The notes under the pieces: model-generated
The model's database searches: none
What the model was told of the DNA's origin: nothing
What the model saw: only the letters and a program-made list of their open reading frames with translations
Shown here: positions 1-5,643 of the stretch, piece by piece
Layout of the letters: each line of letters opens with the position of its first letter
How positions within the stretch are numbered: position 1 is the first letter of the stretch
DNA from: Victivallis vadensis
GTDB lineage: Bacteria > Verrucomicrobiota > Lentisphaeria > Victivallales > GWF2-50-93
Direction of reading: 5' to 3'
NCBI GenBank assembly: GCA_020718525.1
Contig: DYRX01000195.1
Location: forward strand, 1 to 8,301
DNA length: 8,301 bases
Position numbers and translations under genes: made by a program

Positions 1-4
1 TCCA

Positions 5-21
5 GCACCCTGAAAGGGTGC
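5..21. repeat. Short perfect hairpin at the window edge
   Basis: GCACCCT (5-11) and AGGGTGC (15-21) are exact reverse complements separated by GAA, giving a 7-bp GC-rich stem. No T-run follows on the plus strand. On the minus strand it lies about 140 bases beyond the stop of the glycosyltransferase gene, where it could help end transcription, but no T-run is evident there either. The structure is seen directly; any role is inference. Confidence 0.5.
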
Positions 22-87
22 AACAACTACTAATCTGATTTATTAAAGAGACATAGTATCGTTATTTAGGAAACAGGACACTAGGCG

Positions 88-195
88 TTCCCATGGTAAA
101 TATTCACTGAACTACGTCGTCCAGTGAATCTTTACGTACGGATTCTGTAAACGAACGTAGTCTACTTAATACGTACTTCCCATGGAAAATATCCA
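88..195. repeat. Near-duplicate 19-bp flanks around a palindromic insert
   Basis: TTCCCATGGTAAATATTCA (88-106) and TTCCCATGGAAAATATCCA (177-195) match at 17 of 19 positions and lie 89 bp apart in the same orientation. The right copy is inside the glycosyltransferase gene and encodes its final Gly-Tyr-Phe-Pro-Trp-Glu on the minus strand. The left copy, in another frame, can be read as Glu-Tyr-Leu-Pro-Trp-Glu. The sequence between them is almost all palindromic. The arrangement resembles an insertion with a long imperfect target duplication, or a segmental duplication of the gene end. The repeat itself is certain; its origin is inferred. Confidence 0.6.
102..176 (+). repeat. Two tandem palindromic repeat units (copies A and B)
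   Basis: Copy A: ATTCACTG (102-109) pairs exactly with CAGTGAAT (122-129) across a 12-base loop. Copy B: an 11-base arm (142-152) pairs at 8 of 11 positions with 160-170 across a 7-base loop. Both are followed by the tail ACGTAC, at 134-139 after A and 171-176 after B. Copy B matches the third copy near 1817-1851 at 30 of 35 positions. Copy B overlaps the end of the minus-strand glycosyltransferase gene and contains its stop codon (162-164). I do not recognise the family. It does not show the GTTRRRY core expected of an integron attC site. Confidence 0.65.
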
Positions 196-1484
196 TCAAG
201 CGACGGATCGGAGTCAATTGCTCTCAGCTTTTCAAGCAGATTTGAGGGCTGTCGCAAAATTGATGCGTCTGCAGGAATCCCAATAAATTCAAATATCGAG
301 CCGAATGCTCTTGCGCTGTCGAAGCCTGCTGAATTGCGAGTTTCGCAGAAATGGACGAACCTGAGGGTCTTCAGTGCATCGAACCATGTGTCGAATGCGC
401 GACGTATATTTTTCTCCCTGTCTGCCGTGTTTTTCAATATTGTCGGCCATATTTCGGGAAATCCTTCCATTTCGAGAAACTCCACAAGCTCCATTGGAAG
501 CTCCTTCAAAAAATCGCGCATGGAGAAATCTCTGCTCTTGAAATGGTGCTTGATCCGATTTGAATATAGGGCGATCAAGATCTGCGTGAAGATTTCCGGA
601 TCGTAGAATTTCAAATTGGATCCGCCGCCTAGATACTCCCTCAGCTTTGGACCGGTTCCAAATGGCACGCGATCTGAGAGTCTGGCTGAGGGCCGGAGCA
701 CGCATGAATTGATGAAGCCAATCCTGGCTATTTTTCTGAGGGACTGGAGGAAGTAAAAGTCTTCACCTCCATTTTTTGGGATCATTCCTCCTGCTTTCAC
801 GTAGGAATCGGCTCTGAAAGCCATTGCGGAGCCGATGGAGTAGTAGGCATAAGGAGATTTTGCGCATGCGAGAGCCCAGGCGTAGTACCGTATGAAAAGC
901 TCATAATTGATCATAGCCTCGGATTCTCCAGGATCTTCCGGATTCTGGTGTTCAAAACGCATGGAGACTGCGGCGCAGTCCGGATTGCGCCCGAAAAATT
1001 CCCATGCAGAACTGAGATAGTTCTCGTCAACAATCGTGTCTGCGTCGAGAGAAAGGAAAAAAGGTTCCGAGGATTCTCCCTCGATGTGAGGAATGGCCGA
1101 GTCGAATCCTATTTTTCTCGCTCTTCCCACGCCCTCTTTGGATTTGATTTCATTTCCAGGAGAGCATGCGTCAATCAAGTAAAGGTCAAGAGGAGCAAAA
1201 CGATTTTGGCGCTGTCCGTCGAGAAGGAGCTCCAGCAGACGTCGGTTGTCCTCATATTTGTCTGCTGGGCATTCGTCTAATGGCGGGTTGTTTATCACGA
1301 TGATGCCCATGCATAGCTTCAGCAGTTCAGGCGGGTTTTTAACGAGCGAATCGAGGCATGAAAAAATGAATCCGCATTCGGCGTAGGCGGGAATGACCAA
1401 TGCGCAGGAATATTTTACAGAAGGGGTTTTCCCCAAAAAAGGGCGCGGAGGATTTTTTCTCAGATATTTCTCAGGGTCGAACAT
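162..1484 (-). CDS. Family 2-like (GT-A fold) glycosyltransferase
   Basis: The predicted 440-residue cytosolic protein has no obvious signal peptide or membrane segment. An N-terminal nucleotide-sugar fold begins with a beta strand (ALVIPAYAE, about 28-36). It continues with the block EGVGRARKIGFD (117-128) and a metal-binding DxD in LSLDADT (144-150, DAD 147-149). A GGED motif (239-242) matches the catalytic-base region of inverting GT2 enzymes. The C-terminal roughly 180 residues are not recognised. It probably transfers a sugar in surface glycan assembly; donor and acceptor cannot be read from the sequence. I chose ATG 1484; a TTG at 1493 is possible, and neither has an ideal Shine-Dalgarno (AGGA at 1497-1500). 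The last few codons and the stop lie in a palindromic repeat, so the C-terminus may have been rewritten. It is divergent from cdaA and not co-transcribed with it. Confidence 0.85.
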   Translation of the reverse strand: MFDPEKYLRKNPPRPFLGKTPSVKYSCALVIPAYAECGFIFSCLDSLVKNPPELLKLCMGIIVINNPPLDECPADKYEDNRRLLELLLDGQRQNRFAPLDLYLIDACSPGNEIKSKEGVGRARKIGFDSAIPHIEGESSEPFFLSLDADTIVDENYLSSAWEFFGRNPDCAAVSMRFEHQNPEDPGESEAMINYELFIRYYAWALACAKSPYAYYSIGSAMAFRADSYVKAGGMIPKNGGEDFYFLQSLRKIARIGFINSCVLRPSARLSDRVPFGTGPKLREYLGGGSNLKFYDPEIFTQILIALYSNRIKHHFKSRDFSMRDFLKELPMELVEFLEMEGFPEIWPTILKNTADREKNIRRAFDTWFDALKTLRFVHFCETRNSAGFDSARAFGSIFEFIGIPADASILRQPSNLLEKLRAIDSDPSLDGYFPWEVRIK

Positions 1485-1815
1485 TTCTGGCAAAGTTCCT
1501 ATTCAACGGGTGTAGTTCCAATCAGTTGAGTATGAAGCATATTGTCTCGCAAAGGCAGTTCAATATATTTGAAAATGCGTTTTTTTACAGCCTGCAAGAA
1601 GATTTCACCGCGAAATCGTACAGTATTACGAATTTTGAAATGGAAACTGGAAAATTTCTTAATATGCCCGGCGCATATCTCACACGAAATAAATAAAATC
1701 CTTCCCTGCCTACATATTTTTTGCATGGCATCAAGCTGGGAAAGATCCTGTTTTGCAGCACTTTTTATAGAAAAATAATCATGTAGAAAGAGATTTTGCA
1801 TTTCATTTTGGTTTA

Positions 1816-1851
1816 TATTCAGTAAACGAACGCAGTTTACTGAATACGAAC
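1816..1851 (+). repeat. Perfect 12-bp inverted repeat (copy C of the palindrome family)
   Basis: TATTCAGTAAAC (1816-1827) and GTTTACTGAATA (1835-1846) are exact reverse complements around a 7-base loop, followed by ACGAAC (1846-1851). Positions 1817-1851 match copy B (142-176) at 30 of 35 positions in the same orientation. Copies B and C therefore bracket the glycosyltransferase gene as direct repeats. The element lies about 95 bases upstream of the cdaA start, so it could be transcribed into a cdaA leader hairpin or act as a dyad protein-binding site. No T-run follows it. Confidence 0.7.
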
Positions 1852-1933
1852 CTTGGATGATTTGCAGTTGCGTGCTAGAGTATTGGACTGGCAAGATTTG
1901 CGCTTGCGTAGGGAATGGAAGCAGTGGAATTCG

Positions 1934-1940
1934 AAGGAGA
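1934..1940 (+). promoter_or_regulatory. Shine-Dalgarno site that decides the cdaA start
   Basis: AAGGAGA lies three bases before ATG 1944. The 29 codons that extend the frame upstream to ATG 1857 are Cys/Gly-rich, unlike the family, and have no such site. This places the start at 1944, although spacing is slightly short and in-frame TTG 1941 or ATG 1959 remain possible. Confidence 0.6.
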
Positions 1941-1943
1941 TTG

Positions 1944-2783
1944 ATGGATTCGACCCAAATGCTGAGAGATTTTCTCGCGTACTGGCTCGGGCTTCTGCTC
2001 GAGGTGGGCATACTTTCATTCATCATATACTATGTGCTCTACTTCCTGAGGGGGACGCGAAGCGTCAACATTCTCACTGGCGTAATTCTCGTAATCACGA
2101 TCCTTACGATTGCGACTGAAAAGCTTCATTTCACGGTTCTGACGACCCTTCTCAACGGGCTTTGGAGCGTATCTCCGATCGCACTCTTCATCATATTCCA
2201 GCCTGAACTGCGGCGCGCATTCGCCCAAATAGGGACAAAGCCGTTTGCGAGGAGAAAGAGAAAAGAGGAGACCATCAGCGAAGTGATCGTGGCAGTTTCA
2301 AACCTGGCTTCAAAGCGGATCGGAGCGCTCATCGTATTCCAGCGGCAGATCGGAATCAGAGCCCTCATCAGCAACGGAGAAACTCTGGACGCCGAAGTCA
2401 ACCACATGCTGATTGAAAGCATATTCCATCCGGGAAATCCGCTTCACGACGGAGGAATGGCAATAGACAACAACGACAGAATCTCGGCGGCGCACATCAT
2501 ATTCCCCCTTACTCAGAGCGCACCTCAGAATCCTTCCCTTGGCACGCGCCATCGCGCCGCACTTGGAATCACAGAGGAGACTGACACTGTGGCGGTAGTC
2601 GTTTCCGAAGAGACAGGAAAGATAAGCATTGCATGCAGGGGAGACATAAGAGTCGGGCTTTCGCCAGACAGGCTGGTCCGATATCTCCATGCTCTTCTTA
2701 TGAAAGCAGATACCGAGGCGGATTTGTCCGACTTCGATTCCGAAACAGGAGAATCCGATGGATCGGCCGTTCGGCAGAATTGA
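1944..2783 (+). CDS. cdaA: Diadenylate cyclase CdaA (c-di-AMP synthase, DAC domain)
   Basis: This 279-residue membrane enzyme condenses two ATP into cyclic di-AMP; Bacillus CdaA is of similar length. Three hydrophobic segments (roughly 12-36, 41-58 and 68-86) precede the linker FQPELRRAFAQIG (85-97). The cytosolic DAC domain follows at about 110-255. Signature blocks are NPLHDGGMAI (165-174) and SLGTRHRAALG (198-208), the latter holding the RHR motif (202-204) that contacts ATP phosphates. The usual DGA triplet is DGG here (169-171), with the catalytic Asp kept. The acidic C-terminal tail (about 255-279) looks disordered. It is followed 15 bases later by the YbbR gene, the classic CdaA-CdaR pairing, and the two are almost certainly co-transcribed. 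glmM, the usual third gene in Firmicutes, is absent. Confidence 0.95.
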   Translation: MDSTQMLRDFLAYWLGLLLEVGILSFIIYYVLYFLRGTRSVNILTGVILVITILTIATEKLHFTVLTTLLNGLWSVSPIALFIIFQPELRRAFAQIGTKPFARRKRKEETISEVIVAVSNLASKRIGALIVFQRQIGIRALISNGETLDAEVNHMLIESIFHPGNPLHDGGMAIDNNDRISAAHIIFPLTQSAPQNPSLGTRHRAALGITEETDTVAVVVSEETGKISIACRGDIRVGLSPDRLVRYLHALLMKADTEADLSDFDSETGESDGSAVRQN

Positions 2784-2798
2784 TTTTTGGAGAGGCAA

Positions 2799-3773
2799 AT
2801 GACACTTATTGAACGCGTCCCGTCATTCATCAGGCGCGACTTCCCCAGGAAGGCGATCTCCGTCTTTTTCGGAATTCTCCTCTATTGGAAGGTCAGCATG
2901 CAAATACAGTCAGAAGAGGTGATTGACGATGTCAGGCTCAACATTGTCCCTCCGGCAAACATGGCGGTCCTGGGAGACGAGCAAGTGCCGATCAAAGTCA
3001 TAGTAAGAAATTCCGGCCACAAGAGTCTTCTCAACCTCAGTCCAGGCGATTTCAAATTCACGATCGAGGTGCCGCAGAGGGAGAAGAATGCCAAGCCTGG
3101 CGAAAAGACCAGAACATTTAAAATAATGGAAATAGCCCGCATAACGAAGCCAATAGGCGTGGAGGTTCTTGACACGAGACCCGATTCGGTGTCAATCACC
3201 CTCGAGGAAAAGGCAAGCAAGGAAGTCCCTGTCAAGCCCAGGTTCACCGGGGCGACCTCTCCAAACTACAGGATCAATGAAAACGTTGACATCACCCCGC
3301 CAAAACTGGTTCTCAGCGGTCCGAAGAGCTTCATCGAAAAAATAAACGAAGTCTTTACCGAGCATATCGTGCTTGACGAAAAAACCGTGGAAGACTTTGA
3401 GACAGCCGTGAAAATCTCCATCCCCCCGGGATCAAGCTCCTCTGTCCATAAAGTGACGGCTCTGGTGGAGGTTCAAAAGAGATCGGAGACGAGAAGATTC
3501 AACGGATTGCCCATTGACGTGCTTTGTCCGGCGAGCTCCGGACTGAAAGCAGGGAAGATACAACCTACAAATATTGACGCAATCATAGAAGGTCCCCGAA
3601 ACGTGATAGAAATGCTCTCCGACAAGGAGATAAGGCCATTTGTGGATCTCTCGTCGTTTTCAAAAGCTGGAACTGTTACAATCAGGCCGTCCTGCTTCGT
3701 TGACGTTCAAGGTGCAAAGGCTGTATCTTTCAGTCCAGAGGAAGTGGTGCTTGAGCTGATGGAGAGCAAGTGA
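2799..3773 (+). CDS. cdaR: YbbR-domain protein, CdaA partner/regulator CdaR
   Basis: The 324-residue protein has a short basic N-terminus (RRDFPRK, 12-18), then one membrane helix (about 19-36). The long exported part is rich in beta strands and consists of YbbR-type repeats. Recognisable repeat signatures are VLSGPKSFIEKI (171-182) and AIIEGPRNVIEML (261-273), each at the end of a repeat following a pattern such as ITPPKLV or IQPTNID. In Firmicutes the equivalent protein binds CdaA and modulates c-di-AMP output; the same role is inferred here from adjacency. I chose ATG 2799 because GGAG (2789-2792) sits six bases upstream; the TTG at 2787 falls in the Shine-Dalgarno itself. The gene ends in TGATGA. 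Confidence 0.9.
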   Translation: MTLIERVPSFIRRDFPRKAISVFFGILLYWKVSMQIQSEEVIDDVRLNIVPPANMAVLGDEQVPIKVIVRNSGHKSLLNLSPGDFKFTIEVPQREKNAKPGEKTRTFKIMEIARITKPIGVEVLDTRPDSVSITLEEKASKEVPVKPRFTGATSPNYRINENVDITPPKLVLSGPKSFIEKINEVFTEHIVLDEKTVEDFETAVKISIPPGSSSSVHKVTALVEVQKRSETRRFNGLPIDVLCPASSGLKAGKIQPTNIDAIIEGPRNVIEMLSDKEIRPFVDLSSFSKAGTVTIRPSCFVDVQGAKAVSFSPEEVVLELMESK

Positions 3774-3839
3774 TGACAGGCATCTTTTTCACAGAACTAT
3801 TACGGCGAATTTCGCCAATCACAAGGGCAGACCGTAGCT

Positions 3840-4190
3840 ATGAAAAAAAGTGAAGACGCATCCGAGCGAGCCAGAGAGAAGTCGAAGGCGAGAGATCTGC
3901 GAAATTCGCAATGGTGGAAAAACCGCGTTGCGGAAGGAAAATGCCACCACTGCGGCATCGCGGTTCATCCGTCGGAGCTGACCATGGATCACCTTCTTCC
4001 AATCTCGCGCGGAGGCAAAAGCGTCAGATCAAACGTGGTTCCGTCCTGCAAGAAATGCAACAGCGAGAGAAAAAATTTTATGCCCGCCGAACTGATTCTT
4101 AAAACTTTGTTTCCGGACAACATGAACGAACCGCATGGAGATCCGCATTCTTCCGATGCGGGGGACGGCTCTGAAGCTTTGCACCACTAG
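3840..4190 (+). CDS. Small HNH endonuclease-domain protein
   Basis: This 116-residue protein has a basic, charged N-terminus and then a compact zinc-ribbon HNH core. CHHC (Cys35, Cys38) pairs with CKKC (Cys70, Cys73) as the likely structural zinc site. LTMDHLLPISRGG (48-60) supplies the first HNH His (His51). SNVVPSCKKCN (64-74) supplies the Asn (Asn65) and an Asn at the third position (Asn74), a common replacement for His. Such proteins are expected to nick or cut DNA or structured nucleic acid; the substrate is unknown. The tail (about 97-116) is His/Asp-rich and likely disordered. It lies 66 bases after cdaR, likely in the same transcript. No other in-frame ATG, GTG or TTG precedes ATG 3840, and its Shine-Dalgarno is poor (AAGGG, 12 bases away). 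It could be a housekeeping gene, not a mobile one. Confidence 0.85.
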   Translation: MKKSEDASERAREKSKARDLRNSQWWKNRVAEGKCHHCGIAVHPSELTMDHLLPISRGGKSVRSNVVPSCKKCNSERKNFMPAELILKTLFPDNMNEPHGDPHSSDAGDGSEALHH

Positions 4191-4197
4191 ATCTATT

Positions 4198-4236
4198 GAA
4201 AATTGCACCGCAATTTTCTGAAGGGGAGTTTTTTCC
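4198..4236 (+). terminator. Possible terminator after the cdaA-cdaR-HNH group
   Basis: GAAAATTGC (4198-4206) and GCAATTTTC (4210-4218) form a perfect 9-bp inverted repeat with loop ACC, starting eight bases after the HNH stop. A six-T run lies at 4231-4236. The stem is AT-rich and the T-run is 12 bases away, so this is not a textbook intrinsic terminator. The position after the last gene of the group is the main support. Confidence 0.4.
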
Positions 4237-4363
4237 TTCCAGTCAATATTGCGCCTTGATTGTGCAATCGTAGGAATTTATCGTGACATTTACTGGAAAA
4301 TATGCAATGTCGGATGATCTTATCAGACCTTTCCCACAATTTTCATAGCTGTGAGAATATTAG

Positions 4364-4398
4364 ATTTGCTTGTGCGGAAGGACTTCCGCCGAGCAAAT
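4364..4398. repeat. Two-part hairpin in the spacer before the GT4 gene
   Basis: The outer arms ATTTGCT (4364-4370) and AGCAAAT (4392-4398) and inner arms GCGGAAG (4374-4380) and CTTCCGC (4383-4389) are each exact complements. They are separated by a small internal loop (TGT against CG). The whole is a 35-base stem-loop about 80 bases upstream of the next start. No T-run follows directly, so a terminator is unlikely; an operator or leader structure are alternatives. Confidence 0.55.
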
Positions 4399-4431
4399 TG
4401 TCTTAGACTTTTATGATTCAAGCGTCAATAG

Positions 4432-4473
4432 AATTCTAAATCCGAATATCTAAATTCTAAGCAAGGTGCTTGC
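4432..4473 (+). promoter_or_regulatory. Direct repeats and Shine-Dalgarno hairpin before the GT4 gene
   Basis: AATTCTAA occurs at 4432-4439 and 4453-4460, spaced 21 bases (about two helical turns); TCTAAAT occurs at 4435-4441 and 4449-4455. Immediately after, GCAAG (4461-4465) pairs with CTTGC (4469-4473) around GTG. The Shine-Dalgarno AAGGTG (4463-4468), eight bases before ATG 4477, sits in this small hairpin. The repeats could be an operator and the hairpin could dampen translation; both roles are inferred. Confidence 0.35.
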
Positions 4474-4476
4474 ATA

Positions 4477-5643
4477 ATGCATGTATTGATTGATGGGACT
4501 CCGGCGATCAACGATGAGCGTGCGATTAAGCGCTATGTCTCGAATCTCATATCGGAGCTTTCAGTGCTAGACAGATCGTTTGAGATCTCCGTTCTCTACC
4601 TCGGATTCAGAAAAGGCGTTTCCGTCCTCCCTCAGAGCCCCGATTCTGGCAATATGAAAATCCACTGCTCCTCAGCAAACGGGAGAATGCTCAGGCTCAT
4701 GTGGAGTTTGCTGGGATGGCCCGATATTTCTTTCTGGGTGAAAGGAAAGCCCGAGATCATGCATTTCCCTGGCGCCGAGCCCTACATCCCGGCAAAAGGC
4801 TCGACAATCCTCAGCACAATGCATGGTTTCGCCAGGCTCTTCATACCGGAAAAAATGGGAGGTGAAAAAGAAAATTCCAGGCGGCTCCGAATTTTAGAGG
4901 AGAGCATAAGAAAAACAGATCGCTTCATTACAGTTTCGGAGACCAACAGAATCGAGCTGTCGGAAAAATTTGGAGTAAAACCTGGAAAAATACGCGCAAT
5001 CCCGCTCGGCGTAGGGGCAGAATTCTCTACAAGTCCAGTTTCTCGCGAAGACCTGGAAAAAATCAGAAAGAAATACTCTCTGGGAGACAAAAGGATAATA
5101 CTTTTTGTCGGTGTCATTGCTCCGCATAAAAACATTGATGGACTTATCAGAGCATATGCGGAACTGCCCTCCGCACTGAGAAAATCATCGAATCTTGTTC
5201 TTGCCGGACCGATGGGCTCGGATCAGTTTCGGAAAGAATACGCAGAAATGGCAAGAAAATGCGGAGTCTCCGAAGCCGTGAAATTCACAGGACGGATTCC
5301 TGAAGATTCATGCGATCTGCCGCTTTTATACAAATGCGCTGACATGCTCGTTTTTCCAAGCTTCTACGAGGGATGGGCATCTCCGCCACTCGAAGCGATG
5401 AAATCCGGAGTTCCTGCAATCTTGTCGGACATCCCGTCTTTGCGGGAGTCGTCCGGTGGGAATGCTCTTTTCTGCAATCCGGATGATCCTCATTCGATCT
5501 CCGATAGCATATGTCGCATGGTGGAAGACACGAAACTGAGGGAAAAGCTTATTGGAGAAGGGCTCTCGTTCGCTGGAAAATTCACCTGGCGGATCTGTGC
5601 TGAGAAGACTCTTGAATACTACCGCGAAATAGCATCCTCGTAG
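4477..5643 (+). CDS. GT4-family (GT-B fold) glycosyltransferase
   Basis: The 388-residue protein is a retaining glycosyltransferase of the GT4 type. The N-terminal acceptor domain starts MHVLIDGTPA and includes STMHGFARLF (113-122) and a DRFITVSETNR segment (148-158). The C-terminal donor domain starts at about 205 with ILFVGVIAPHKNI (208-220), whose Lys218 is the usual phosphate-binding residue. It continues with VLAGP (241-245) and VFPSFYEGWASPPLEAM (292-308). Here Glu298 and Glu306 form the E-x7-E motif; EGW replaces the more common EGF. No signal peptide is evident. The enzyme probably adds a nucleotide-activated sugar during surface polysaccharide assembly; donor unknown, with a GDP-linked sugar plausible given the nearby gmd. 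It converges on the next gene with a 25-bp overlap. Confidence 0.9.
   Translation: MHVLIDGTPAINDERAIKRYVSNLISELSVLDRSFEISVLYLGFRKGVSVLPQSPDSGNMKIHCSSANGRMLRLMWSLLGWPDISFWVKGKPEIMHFPGAEPYIPAKGSTILSTMHGFARLFIPEKMGGEKENSRRLRILEESIRKTDRFITVSETNRIELSEKFGVKPGKIRAIPLGVGAEFSTSPVSREDLEKIRKKYSLGDKRIILFVGVIAPHKNIDGLIRAYAELPSALRKSSNLVLAGPMGSDQFRKEYAEMARKCGVSEAVKFTGRIPEDSCDLPLLYKCADMLVFPSFYEGWASPPLEAMKSGVPAILSDIPSLRESSGGNALFCNPDDPHSISDSICRMVEDTKLREKLIGEGLSFAGKFTWRICAEKTLEYYREIASS

Larger units (their letters stand above)
1485..1943. other. Divergent intergenic region, AT-rich, no convincing gene
   Basis: This 459-base gap separates the divergent starts of the glycosyltransferase and cdaA, so promoters for both should lie here, yet I see no good -35/-10 pair. 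A minus-strand ORF of about 100 codons (1499-1801) ends just before the glycosyltransferase start. It has no recognisable domain and no Shine-Dalgarno. The strongest structure is the palindrome at 1816-1846. Confidence 0.55.

Noticed and set aside
102..176. Integron attC site interpretation of the palindromes
   Set aside because: No GTTRRRY/RYYYAAC core pair was found and no integrase is in the window, though the cassette-like layout is suggestive.
1857..1943. 29-residue N-terminal extension of CdaA
   Set aside because: Cys/Gly-rich, not like the family, no ribosome site; AAGGAGA points to ATG 1944 and the resulting length fits CdaA.
1499..2026. 175-codon minus-strand frame spanning the cdaA start
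   Set aside because: Its 5' part is antisense to the cdaA start and the repeat at 1816-1851 and shows no protein family features. Only the 3' 100 codons were kept, as a weak finding.
3804..3816. GGCGAA-T-TTCGCC palindrome between cdaR and the HNH gene
   Set aside because: The loop is too short for a stable hairpin beyond 5 bp, and it lies within the mini-ORF; a chance occurrence is likely.
3843..3850. Programmed -1 frameshift at the A7-G run
   Set aside because: The slippery phase is right for the 26-codon ORF, but a -1 shift does not enter the HNH frame; only +1 would.
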